From: Streptomyces lydicus
GTDB lineage: Bacteria > Actinomycetota > Actinomycetes > Streptomycetales > Streptomycetaceae
Reading direction: 5' to 3'
Assembly: GCF_004125265.1 (NCBI RefSeq)
Contig: NZ_RDTE01000003.1
Coordinates: 7,502,001-7,566,000 of the forward strand
DNA: 64,000 bases
Shown here: positions 34,810-42,821 of the stretch, piece by piece
How positions within the stretch are numbered: the first letter of the stretch is position 1
Layout: each line of letters opens with the position of its first letter
Position numbers and translations under genes: made by a program
Notes under the pieces: model-generated
The model's input: only the letters and a program-made list of their open reading frames with translations
Told to the model about the DNA's origin: nothing
Databases searched by the model: none

Positions 34810-36246
34810 TTGCAACCGAGAGCCGGATTGGTGCTGGCGGCCGTGGCCTTCGCCCAGTTCGCCGTCGCCTTGGATCTATCCGTCGTCAATGTCGCGTTGC
34901 CCGCGATGCGCACCGCGCTGGGCTTCGCCCCGGTCGACCTGTCCTGGGTCGTGCACGTGTACGCGCTCGCGCTCGGCGGCTTCCTGCTGATGGGTGGCCG
35001 TGCCTGCGATCTGTTCGGGCGGCGACGGCTCTTCGTCATCGGCCTGATCGTGTTCGGCCTGTGCTCGCTCGCGGGCGGCCTGGCCCAGGAAGCCTGGCAA
35101 CTGATCGCGGCACGGGCGGGTCAGGGCCTGGGCGCCGCCGCGGCCACCCCGGCCACGCTGGCCACGCTCACCTCCACGTTCACCGAGGGCCCGCAGCGCG
35201 TCCGCGCGCTCGGTGTGTGGAGCGGGGTGAACGCCGCGGGCGGTGCGCTGGGCGTGCTGGCCGGTGGCTTGCTGACCCAGTACGCGGGCTGGCGCTGGGT
35301 GATGCTGATCAATCTGCCCATCGTCGCGCTGGCCCTCGCGCTCGTCGTCGTCGGCGTACCCGCCGATACCCGCCCCGCACGCCGCGACAGTCTCGATGTC
35401 CTCGGCGCCGTCCTGGCCACCGGGGGCGTGGGACTGCTGGTCTTCACGGTCGTCCGCACCGACACCCAAGGCTGGGGAGCGCCCGTCACCTGGGGGATGC
35501 TCGCCGTCGCGGCCCTCCTTCTCGGCGCCTTCGTCGTCACCGAATCCAGGGCCTCCGCGCCCCTACTGCGGCTCGGGCTGCTGCGCAGCCGCTGGGTCGC
35601 AGGCGCCAATGTGCTGGTGTTCTTCTCCACAGCCGGCCAGTTCGCGGCCTTCTACTTCGTGTCCCTGTACATGCAGCAGGTTCTTGCGATGAGCCCGGCG
35701 GCGACCGGCTCCGCGTTCCTGCCCTTCTCCGGGTGCTTGATCGCGGGCAGCATCGTCGCGACCAAGGTCACCGCGGCCCACACACCCCGTACAGCCCTGG
35801 TGCCCGGCGCGCTCCTCGCCGCCACAGGCCTGGGCTGGTTCGCCTTCATCAGCCCCGACGGCAGCTTCCTCACCGACGTCCTCGGCCCCTGCATCGTCAC
35901 CGGGCTCGGTGTCGGCCTCGTCGTCGCCCCGATCGTCGCCGCCGCGACCACCGGCGTCGCCGCCCGCGAGGCCGGCATGGCCTCCGGCCTCATGAACAGC
36001 TCCCGCCAGCTCGGCGGCTGCATCGGCCTGGCCGCGCTGGCCACCATCGCCGCCCAGCGCACCGGCACCGCAACCGGCCCCGCCGCGCTCAACAACGGCT
36101 ATGCCCTGGGCCTGGTCATCGCCGCCACGTTGTTCGCCCTCGCGGCGGTCGTGGCGATCGCCGTCCTGCCCCGCACCCGCCCCCAGTCGTCGACACCGCA
36201 ACCGGCCGACTCCGTAGAAAAGCAGCTGGAAGGAACCCTGTCATGA
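34798..36246 (+). CDS. DHA2-type (EmrB/QacA) MFS drug exporter
   Basis: A 482-residue protein with about 14 membrane segments. FAVALDLSVVNVALPAM is the DHA2 helix-1 motif (LDxTVVNVALP), GGRACDLFGRRRLFVIGL is motif A, and AARAGQGLGAAAATPATLA is motif B. It should export a drug-like compound by proton antiport. GTG 34798 lies within the candidate operator and has no close Shine-Dalgarno, so translation may be near-leaderless. It overlaps the cupin gene by four bases. Confidence 0.87.
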   Translation: MYKNLQPRAGLVLAAVAFAQFAVALDLSVVNVALPAMRTALGFAPVDLSWVVHVYALALGGFLLMGGRACDLFGRRRLFVIGLIVFGLCSLAGGLAQEAWQLIAARAGQGLGAAAATPATLATLTSTFTEGPQRVRALGVWSGVNAAGGALGVLAGGLLTQYAGWRWVMLINLPIVALALALVVVGVPADTRPARRDSLDVLGAVLATGGVGLLVFTVVRTDTQGWGAPVTWGMLAVAALLLGAFVVTESRASAPLLRLGLLRSRWVAGANVLVFFSTAGQFAAFYFVSLYMQQVLAMSPAATGSAFLPFSGCLIAGSIVATKVTAAHTPRTALVPGALLAATGLGWFAFISPDGSFLTDVLGPCIVTGLGVGLVVAPIVAAATTGVAAREAGMASGLMNSSRQLGGCIGLAALATIAAQRTGTATGPAALNNGYALGLVIAATLFALAAVVAIAVLPRTRPQSSTPQPADSVEKQLEGTLS

Positions 36247-36647
36247 CGACCACACCCGTCGCACCCGTGGACCTCTCCGCCGCGGCCCTGCACATCAACC
36301 CCGACGGCGGCATCCACGCCTCCCGCCGGCGCACGGCACCCACTGATTCGGGGGCCTGGCACATCGCCACGTTCCATGTGGAAACCGACGCCGACGTCCA
36401 CGGCGATCACTGGGAGATGCACCCCGAGGCCGACGAGGCCGTGTGCTGCCTAAGCGGCGGATTCCGCATCTACTTCCGCCCCGCGGAACCGGACGCCACT
36501 GAAGACATGGTGCGAGTGTCCGTCGGCACCGCGGGGATCATTCCGCGTGGCCGCTGGCACCGCATAGAGCTGGACGGACCCAGCACTCTGATGTCGATCA
36601 CCCTGCGCCACGGCACCCGCCTCGAAAAGCGCTCGGAGCTCGGCTGA
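36243..36647 (+). CDS. Cupin domain-containing protein
   Basis: A 134-residue single-domain cupin. DVHGDHWEMHPEADEAVCCLSGGFRIYF carries the HxH...E pattern of motif 1 (HGDHWEMHPEADE) and GIIPRGRWHRIELDGP carries motif 2 with its His. It is translationally coupled (ATGA) to the exporter. It may modify or sense the exported compound; there is no direct evidence for either. Confidence 0.8.
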   Translation: MTTTPVAPVDLSAAALHINPDGGIHASRRRTAPTDSGAWHIATFHVETDADVHGDHWEMHPEADEAVCCLSGGFRIYFRPAEPDATEDMVRVSVGTAGIIPRGRWHRIELDGPSTLMSITLRHGTRLEKRSELG

Positions 36648-36808
36648 ACCGGCACGGCTGCCGGGGAGCGAACGCGGCGACCGGCAGCCGCTCAGGGCCA
36701 ATGGCTCGCAATCGTGTCCGTGACGCGGAGGGGCGGCAACGGTCGGCGCGGCGGCCGCGGAGGTTGCAGTGACTATGCTGCCGCATTCGAACAGTGCCAG
36801 ACGGACGT

Positions 36809-36858
36809 GCCTCCCGAAGTCGTAAATATCTGCTGTTCGTTCTCATGAACAAAGCCAG
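36809..36858. repeat. Right 50-bp inverted repeat
   Basis: It begins GCCTCCCGAAGTCG and ends AACAAAGCCAG, and matches the reverse complement of 33880-33929 at 48 of 50 positions. A TTCGAA lies about 24 bp outside of the start in both copies. It ends 26 bp before the Imm49 gene's stop. Confidence 0.75.
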
Positions 36859-36883
36859 TGTGCGCTTTACGTGGGGTGCGGTG

Positions 36884-37744
36884 TTACGCGTCGAACTCGC
36901 CGCGCCAGGCGAAGCCGAGGAGGGCTTCGGGGAGGTAGTCAGACTCGACCTCGACGGCGATGCCGTTGGCCTTCGCGAGGCTGGCGATGGCCAGCGGAGC
37001 GAGGGCCACGATCCCGAGGATGTTTTCGGTGCGGTCCTCGTCGGCGGTCCAGTACTCCTTGTGCCGGCGGATGGCGTCGGCCAGGGCGTCGTTGAAGCCG
37101 GCGGCGTCGTTGCGCAGGTAGCGGTAGAGCATCATGATCGGCGGGTACTTGAGCTTGATCATTGTCTCCGCGTCGACGACGCGGGCGTGCTCGGGAGCGC
37201 TCAGGTCCACGGCGCGCACCAGGTGTGTGCGCAGGTCGTCCCGGCGGAGCCAGAAGCTCTGGAGGGTTTCCACCCAGGCGTAGGTGTACTCGTCCAGGGC
37301 GCCGCCGAAATTGCGCAGAAGGGACACCGGGATCCGGGCCAGCATGTCGAGGCGGGCTGCTTCACGGCAGATGACCGCGAGGTAGAAGGCGTTGAGCCAG
37401 GTGTTCGCGTTGAGGTAGGTCTGCGGCCCGGTGGTGGCGAGGTGGCGCTCCTCCTGGCGGATCTTGCAGGTGACCGTTTCCCGGTCGGGATCGGCGGCGG
37501 CGAAGACGGCCGAATGTACCTGCATAGCCAGCAGCCAGGACTCCCACGTCTCCAACATGCCGGCAGTGGGGTCCCCGACACAGCGGACGAGGGCGACGTT
37601 CAGCGACTCCATGACCGCTTCCGACCTGGAGTTGTGCGAGGTCTCGATCCTCTCCAGCGATTCCGACAGCGACTCCTCCATGACGGGAACCACCGTCGCC
37701 ATCGCGTCCTTCTGATAGTCCTGGCGCGGAATGCGCGTTGCCAT
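36884..37744 (-). CDS. Immunity 49 family protein, copy 1
   Basis: A 286-residue soluble protein of the Imm49 family. Typical segments are TWESWLLAMQVHSAVFAAA, CKIRQEERHLATTGPQTYL, WLNAFYLAVICREAARLDML, RRHKEYWTADEDR, GIVALAPLAIASLA and the C-terminal VEVESDYLPEALLGFAWRGEF. Imm49 proteins are predicted to neutralise polymorphic toxins. ATG 37744 starts 14 bp after the stop of the upstream paralogue. Identity to copy 2 is moderate by eye, so the duplication is not recent. Confidence 0.85.
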   Translation of the reverse strand: MATRIPRQDYQKDAMATVVPVMEESLSESLERIETSHNSRSEAVMESLNVALVRCVGDPTAGMLETWESWLLAMQVHSAVFAAADPDRETVTCKIRQEERHLATTGPQTYLNANTWLNAFYLAVICREAARLDMLARIPVSLLRNFGGALDEYTYAWVETLQSFWLRRDDLRTHLVRAVDLSAPEHARVVDAETMIKLKYPPIMMLYRYLRNDAAGFNDALADAIRRHKEYWTADEDRTENILGIVALAPLAIASLAKANGIAVEVESDYLPEALLGFAWRGEFDA

Positions 37745-37758
37745 CTGTTCCAGGTGTC

Positions 37759-38610
37759 TCACGTGGGGAACTCGCCGCACCAGTTGCGCTTGATGAGGAC
37801 GGCGGGCAGATATTCGGACTCGACCTCGATGGGGATGCCCGCGTCGTGGGCGATGCAGGCCATGGCGAGAGGGGCGAGGGCGACGAGGCCCGCGATCTGG
37901 AAGGCTCGCTCCTCCTCGCTCCAGTACTCCTTGTGCCACTGGAGGGCGTTGGCCAGCGCTCGATTGAAGCCTTCCCGGTCCTTGCGGACGAAGCGGTGGA
38001 ACATCTCCATCGGGGGGTACAGCAGCTTGCCCACCGTCTCAGGGTCGTCGACGGCGTCCGGGGCGGTGGCGTCGACCGCAGTCACCAGCTTCGGGACGAG
38101 GTCCTGGCCTCCGAGCCAAGAGGTCTGGAGAGTGTCGATCCAGGCGTAGTCGTACTCCCCGAAGCGCGAGCCGTTCTCTCGCAGCACGGACAGTGGCACC
38201 CGGCACAGCGATGTGATCCTGTCCTTCTCCCTGCACACCACCGCCAGGTAGAAGGCGCTGAGCCAGGATCCCGGGTGCACGTACCACTCCGGGCCGGTGG
38301 CCTGGAGCGTGCGGTCCTTGTGCGCGATGCGGCACTGCACGTGCTCTTCGGTAGTGGTTGCGGCGGCGAACAGGGCAGAGCCGACCTGCATCGCATTCAC
38401 CCAGGCGTCCCACGTGGGGAAGATCGCGGCCCGCGGGTCCATCAGGCAGTGTGCCTGGGCCAGGGTGAGCGTGGTGCCCAGGGCATCGCCCAGATCGGCG
38501 GTGCCCGCTTCCAGACCGTCGATCAGTTCCTGAGCATTCTCCTGGAGCACGGCGAGGCCGTCTTCCGCGTTCCCTGTGGGAAAGGGATGGCGGGGAACGC
38601 TTGTGATCAT
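37759..38610 (-). CDS. Immunity 49 family protein, copy 2
   Basis: A 283-residue paralogue: MITSVPRHPFPTGNAEDGLA at the N-terminus, WVNAMQVGSALFAAATTTEE, CRIAHKDRTLQATGPEWYV, WHKEYWSEEER, GLVALAPLAMACIAHDAG and VEVESEYLPAVLIKRNWCGEF at the end. I chose ATG 38610 because it gives the usual family N-terminus; the frame extends to 38685 through a scrap of another copy. It probably forms an operon with copy 1. No partner toxin is recognisable nearby. Confidence 0.85.
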   Translation of the reverse strand: MITSVPRHPFPTGNAEDGLAVLQENAQELIDGLEAGTADLGDALGTTLTLAQAHCLMDPRAAIFPTWDAWVNAMQVGSALFAAATTTEEHVQCRIAHKDRTLQATGPEWYVHPGSWLSAFYLAVVCREKDRITSLCRVPLSVLRENGSRFGEYDYAWIDTLQTSWLGGQDLVPKLVTAVDATAPDAVDDPETVGKLLYPPMEMFHRFVRKDREGFNRALANALQWHKEYWSEEERAFQIAGLVALAPLAMACIAHDAGIPIEVESEYLPAVLIKRNWCGEFPT

Positions 38611-38617
38611 CTGTACC

Positions 38618-38685
38618 TCAGGTCGGGAAATCGCCCCGTCGCCGCGGTTGAGCAGCTCGCTGGGCAGGTAGTCGGACTCGATCAT
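38618..38685 (-). pseudogene. Imm49 C-terminal scrap (copy 4)
   Basis: About 22 codons reading IESDYLPSELLNRG, then, after a frame change, GDFPT and a stop at 38618-38620. This is the C-terminal end of an Imm49 protein (ESDYLPxxLL...GEFPT). It sits directly upstream of copy 2 and overlaps its extended frame. Confidence 0.7.
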
Positions 38686-38698
38686 GGTGCCAGGTGCC

Positions 38699-38818
38699 TC
38701 ACGTGGGGAACTCGCCGAGCCAACCGTGCTGCAGGAGGTGCTTGGGCAGGTACTCCGGCTCGTCCTCGATCGGGCTCCTCCCGTCATAGGCGAGGCAGGA
38801 AACGGCGAGCAGGCAAGA
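38699..38818 (-). pseudogene. Imm49 C-terminal scrap (copy 3)
   Basis: About 39 codons reading CLLAVSCLAYDGRSPIEDEP, then EYLPKHLLQHGWLGEFPT and a stop. This matches the last 36 residues of copies 1 and 2. The sequence around its stop (TGAGGCACCTGG) also matches the stop region of copy 2, which shows that the copies arose by tandem duplication. Confidence 0.8.
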
Positions 38819-38827
38819 AGGTGACGG

Positions 38828-39605
38828 TCACGGTGTGGCCGAAGGGGAGCCAAGGATCTTCGCCGTCACCGATTCGATGAACGCGGCAGCCTCGATCTCT
38901 GTGATCTTGACATGGTCCACTTCGTTGTGACCGAGGTCGTACAGATTGAGGTACTCGGTCGGCTCCCAGCGGAGGCGCCGGGTGAAGGCTTCGTCATACG
39001 TCTGGCCTTCGTCGATTCGACGCCGGACGATTCCGCGCGGTTTGTGCCGGGGGTAGCCCTCGCTGACCTTCGCGTAGTAGGTGATCTGGCCTTCGGCATC
39101 GAGCGCATCGAGTGTCGCTGGGGCGAGCGTGACGAAAGACGTGGAGGAAGCGTTGCTCTCCACGTTGCGAGCCGGATCATCACGCCGTTGAGGTCGAGAC
39201 ACTCCTCCAGGAAGTACCCACCGCCCCGTTCGTACATGAGGAGGAGCGGTTCATAGGGGTCCGGCAGATCGGCAGGCAGGTCGTCTCGGACGTCACGGAG
39301 CGCCGCCCACCGGATAGCGGCTCGGCAGGTCCGCTTCAGCGAAGTCGGGGCGAGTCCGGCCAGGACTTCTTCCATTTCGGCGGCGACATCGGGGGGGTCT
39401 GGAACTCCGCATCGACGTGCTCCGCGACGTCGAAGAAAGGCCAGGACTGCTCTGCCCCACAAGCACGCGCCCACAGAGCGGCTCGTCGGAGGTATTCGCG
39501 CATGAGCAAAGCACGCGAATTGGCGTGATCGGATGCCGCGAAATCGTCGGCCCAGTCAATGGCACGCAGTCGCTCCAACACCCTGCCTGGAGAATTCTCG
39601 GTCAC
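38828..39605 (-). pseudogene. Frameshifted immunity-type hypothetical gene
   Basis: One protein is readable in three frames: MTENSPGRVLERLRAIDWAD to HVDAEFQTP (39605-39397), then DVAAEMEEVLAGLAPTSLKR to YEPLLLMYERGGGYFLEE and LNGVMIRLATWRATLPP (to about 39135), then FVTLAPATLDALDAEGQITY to WEPTEYLNLYDLGHNEVDHV and the stop. The first shift falls in a run of seven G (39391-39397); one more base restores the frame. I do not know the family. Proteins with the LMYERGGGY motif occur near immunity genes in other streptomycetes as I recall. A sequencing error at the homopolymer cannot be excluded. Confidence 0.65.
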
Positions 39606-39884
39606 TTGAGGGTCGCCCCTTGGTGATGCACCTCAACGGGTCGATGACCCTTCCCGACTTGCCAGCGAACGACAGTGCCTTGGCTACCGCGCCCGCTTGC
39701 CCCTACCCGACGCCCATGGCGCCACCGGTGAGGTGGCCGCACCTCCCCGACGCAGGTGGGACAGGCGCTGGCTAAGAGGGCGGGGCAGCCACCAGCCACA
39801 TGCCACGCCGGTCGTCCACTACCTCGTGCCGGTCAACTCGGCGAGACACGTGGGGCGAAGGCTCGGCCGGCTCGGCACCTTTCG

Positions 39885-40529
39885 TCACAGCAGGTCGGTC
39901 AGATTGGGCCCAAGCCCGTCTGTGATGTCGGGGGCCTTGACCCCATGGCCTTCGGCAACGCCAAAATACGTCGGCTCGCCAGGCTCGGCCAAGACTCCCA
40001 GCAAGTTGTCCAGACCTCGCAGTGCTGCTGCTAGGCGTGGGGCATTGTGCGCATGCACGGCGGGATGTGGCCTCCCTCGGAAATCACATAGGCCCCACAC
40101 ATCGTGGTAGACCGAGAGTTCCGCTGAGGAACCGATGATATCGGGAGATACGCCGAGTTCGACCAGGCCAGGTTCACGATGACGGCTTCCTTCAGCATCG
40201 AGCCAGATACCCGAACCCACCACCGAGATCTCCGACATCTCTGCGGACGGGTAGCCGACCGGTTGGCATGCCCGTGCCTGTTCGGCAATCTCGGCGCTAT
40301 CCAGGGAACGCCCCACGATGTCGAGCCGACTGTGAATGCCGAGCCCACCCTTGCCCACCTCGAACCAGCTCCACTCCAAGGAGACGGGTTCCAGCAACTC
40401 GTTCGCCTGCAGGAGGGCAGACATGCGTGCGGCCGTCTCAAGAGCTGGTTCCAGCTCCGGCGCGGTTACGTCCTCAAGATCCCAGAACCATGAGCCGCAT
40501 TCCCTCGGTGCGCGCATCAGAGTCGGCAT
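39885..40529 (-). CDS. Hypothetical soluble protein
   Basis: A 214-residue protein with no signal peptide or membrane segment. It reads convincingly as protein throughout (SGIWLDAEGSRHREPGLVEL, AELSVYHDVWGLCDFRG, RLAAALRGLDNLLGVL, GEPTYFGVAEGHGV). ATG 40529 has GGAAG four bases upstream. I do not recognise the family. Its place between immunity-type genes suggests a similar role, which is inference only. The 279 bp after it toward 39606 hold no gene I can support. Confidence 0.65.
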   Translation of the reverse strand: MPTLMRAPRECGSWFWDLEDVTAPELEPALETAARMSALLQANELLEPVSLEWSWFEVGKGGLGIHSRLDIVGRSLDSAEIAEQARACQPVGYPSAEMSEISVVGSGIWLDAEGSRHREPGLVELGVSPDIIGSSAELSVYHDVWGLCDFRGRPHPAVHAHNAPRLAAALRGLDNLLGVLAEPGEPTYFGVAEGHGVKAPDITDGLGPNLTDLL

Positions 40530-40683
40530 GGAACTTCCTTACGGTTTGGCCGCATTGGAATGCGGCGAGGCAACCGCCTTGGAGGCATCGCTCTGCCGGA
40601 GAGCTTTGCTGTCTGCTTACCCGGCGTTTCAGTACCGGCAGGAGTGCTCCTTCAGCTTGTCGCACGAGTCGATGTCGCGCAGG

Positions 40684-41352
40684 TCAGTTCCCAGTTTTAA
40701 TTTTCCGTGGGATAACTTCTACTTTTCCTCCCCTTTCCTTGATCCAACGCTCGAGTTCAGCTCCGTCAATCTCTTGAACTCCCTCACCCCCGACGAATTC
40801 AATCGGCCCGAATACTGATCCTGACAATCCACGCAGGATCGTTCTATCGTCGAGTCTGACCTGAAAAGAATTTTCCTGCACTACCGCATTCGTCAAATCT
40901 GCCCCGCAGATTCTCACGTCCAGAAAGGACGCCCCCATGAGCCGCGCGCCGCGGAAGCTTGCACCTGATGCGTCCACGCCGTAGAGCGAGGCCTTCACAA
41001 AATCTGCCGCGTCGAGACTCGCGCCCCGCAGTACCGCATCGTCGAGGTTGGCTCGCACTAGTGAGGAACTGGTCAGGTTAGCTCCTGAAAGATCGGCACC
41101 CTCCATGTCGGCGCGATAGAAGTTGGCTTTGGCAAGGTTTACGTCAGTCAGCTTCGCGTCAGTGAACCACGACTCACCGAAGTCGCCGCCCGACATGTCC
41201 GCGCCGCTGAAGTCGAGACCGACCGCGTCAAGTGCTTGCTTGTCAGTCGCTAGCAGCCATTCCTGCAGACGCTCTGCAGCGATGGGGTCAGCGGGGAACC
41301 TCCGCGGCGCCCAGCCATTACGGGTACCAGATGACATGGTCTTCCCAGTCAT
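40684..41352 (-). CDS. Pentapeptide repeat protein
   Basis: A 222-residue protein. From about residue 40, pentapeptide repeats A(D/N)LxX run for some 20 turns (LDFSGADMSGGDFGESWF, TDVNLAKANFYRADMEGADL, LVRANLDDAVLRGASLDAAD), forming a right-handed quadrilateral helix. The last 45 residues are non-repetitive and charged. Such proteins include gyrase-protecting and immunity factors, but most have no known role. The start (ATG 41352 or 41337) lies inside the end of the toxin-like ORF upstream, so the two were co-translated. Confidence 0.82.
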   Translation of the reverse strand: MTGKTMSSGTRNGWAPRRFPADPIAAERLQEWLLATDKQALDAVGLDFSGADMSGGDFGESWFTDAKLTDVNLAKANFYRADMEGADLSGANLTSSSLVRANLDDAVLRGASLDAADFVKASLYGVDASGASFRGARLMGASFLDVRICGADLTNAVVQENSFQVRLDDRTILRGLSGSVFGPIEFVGGEGVQEIDGAELERWIKERGGKVEVIPRKIKTGN

Positions 41353-41954
41353 TCTTCTGGACGATGCATTTAATGTCGTCGATCGCCGCTTGATTCGCGT
41401 TTCGGACGTCGAGGATAACTGTACGTCTTGGTGAGCATGTGGCTCACGGTGTAGCCGACCTTGGTAGGGCCCTGGGCGGTATCGGTGGATGCCCGCCACG
41501 GGTAGCGCACCCTCAGGCCGCCCGCGTGGATCAACCGATTGGCGTTCCCGGCGACTTCACGGAAGTGGTCGAAATTGTCGTAGAGGTATTTCTCGGCCTC
41601 GCCGGTGGTGGTGGAGTCGATGAACTGTACGCCCCGGTGGAACTCGTCATCACTGAAGGCGTCCGCGTGCAGGTGCCGGAGCTCCGAGAGCTGGCCGTCG
41701 GTCAGCTCGGACGTCCATTCGTCCATGCGTCGGGCGCCGTTGGGCATGCCCGGCGCCGCGATGTCCTGCGGGATGAGGTAGCCGGGGTCGGCCCCGGCTA
41801 CCACCAACGGCACTCCGGCTTCTGCGGCGCGCGCCTCGGGAAGAGGTGCGGCCACCGGCTTTAAGGGAGCCGGCGCGTCTTCGGGGGCGCCATCGGCCTC
41901 GACCGGTTCCATGAGCAACGATCGATTGCTTCCGGACCGCATGGTGAGATCCAT
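41318..41954 (-). pseudogene. Frameshifted toxin-like ORF upstream of the pentapeptide gene
   Basis: ATG 41954 follows GGAGAG. The frame encodes 194 residues (DEWTSELTDGQLSELRHLHA, FHRGVQFIDSTTTGEAEKYL, NANRLIHAGGLRVRYPW, GYTVSHMLTKTY) before an abnormal Arg-rich end. A one-base shift near 41420 instead gives VILDVRNANQAAIDDIKCIV then QKNDWEDHVIWYP and a stop at 41318, which looks like a natural C-terminus. I do not recognise the fold. The position, directly before and overlapping a possible immunity gene, suggests a toxin domain; that is inference. Confidence 0.55.
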
Positions 41955-42315
41955 GAAACTCTCCAGGTTGTCCGCCCGCGATCCCGCGAGCTTGCCCAAT
42001 GCCCGGGCGCTCCGCCCGGGGCCTCGGCCGTAGGGCCCGGCCGTGTACCCGGGGAACGCAAGTTCGCCTAATCTGGGTGTTCCGGGTGGCGCTGAGGGGA
42101 GGCCGTACCCGGAAGGCCCGTGGACGCAGGAACGCTCTGCGTCGTGCTCGGGAACCAGTGCCGCTTCGATATGCAGGCAGGGACGGACCAGCAGATGCAG
42201 GTGAGGTATGAGACCGGACTCGTGCCCTTTGCAAGCCCGCTCGGGCGAGAATCGCGACATCGGGTGACGGGAGAGGCGAGCGACGGCGAGGGGCCGGCTC
42301 GGCGGGCGAGACGTC
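41955..42315. other. Divergent intergenic region
   Basis: This holds the upstream regions of the toxin-like ORF and the DedA-like gene. The minus-strand frame stays open to 42335 but has low-complexity Pro/Arg/Gly composition, so I do not extend the gene into it. No clear promoter motif is visible. Confidence 0.4.
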
Positions 42316-42798
42316 GTGGATGAGGTCGCGCTCACAGCCGCCGGTCTCTACGCCATCGTCCTGCTGCGCGCCGGAGGGACCTTCGCCGTCGGCTGGCTCG
42401 CCGGCGCCGGTGCCAGGCGCGGCAGACTCGCGGAGCGGGTCTCCACGGCCAAGTTCCGGCGCGCCGAACGGGCGATCCAGCGGTGGGGCGCACCGGTGGT
42501 GGCCGTCTCCTTCCTGACCGTCGGGTTCCAGACCGCTGCCAACTTCCTGGCGGGGAGCATGCGCATGCCTCTGTCGCGCTACCTGCCGGCACTGTTCGTG
42601 GGGGGAGCGGGCTGGGCGCTGGTCTACGCGACGGCCGGCATCGGCGCGCTGGAATTGCTGGCAAGGGTGTTTGCCGGGCGGACGGTGACTGGTGTGGTCG
42701 CGGTTGCCGCCCTTTTCCTCGCGGTATGCGGCGTGATGGTGTACCGGGGCAGAAGAGCTGCTTCGGCCCGTCGCAACCCTGCGGCCGACGAATCCTGA
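42316..42798 (+). CDS. DedA/VTT-like membrane protein
   Basis: A 160-residue protein with four or five hydrophobic segments. GRLAERVSTAKFRRAERAIQRWG followed by APVVAVSFLTVGFQTAANFLAG resembles the conserved part of DedA proteins (helix, F/GxR-x-x-P position replaced), and ALFVGGAGWALVYATAGIGAL follows. It is shorter than typical DedA proteins (about 200 residues). DedA members act in membrane lipid flipping. GTG 42316 is the only early start. Confidence 0.65.
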   Translation: MDEVALTAAGLYAIVLLRAGGTFAVGWLAGAGARRGRLAERVSTAKFRRAERAIQRWGAPVVAVSFLTVGFQTAANFLAGSMRMPLSRYLPALFVGGAGWALVYATAGIGALELLARVFAGRTVTGVVAVAALFLAVCGVMVYRGRRAASARRNPAADES

Positions 42799-42821
42799 CA
42801 GGGCCGCCTGGGGGCGCGTGC

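Noticed and set aside
36794..38149. A 451-codon plus-strand frame starting in the 50-bp repeat
   Set aside because: It runs antisense through both Imm49 genes, whose family match is clear. Only its first 22 codons are of interest, as part of the repeat.
39602..39799. A 65-codon minus-strand frame with two Cys-x-x-Cys-like positions
   Set aside because: The segment is short, has no ribosome binding site and matches no family I know; it may be debris of the surrounding rearranged region.
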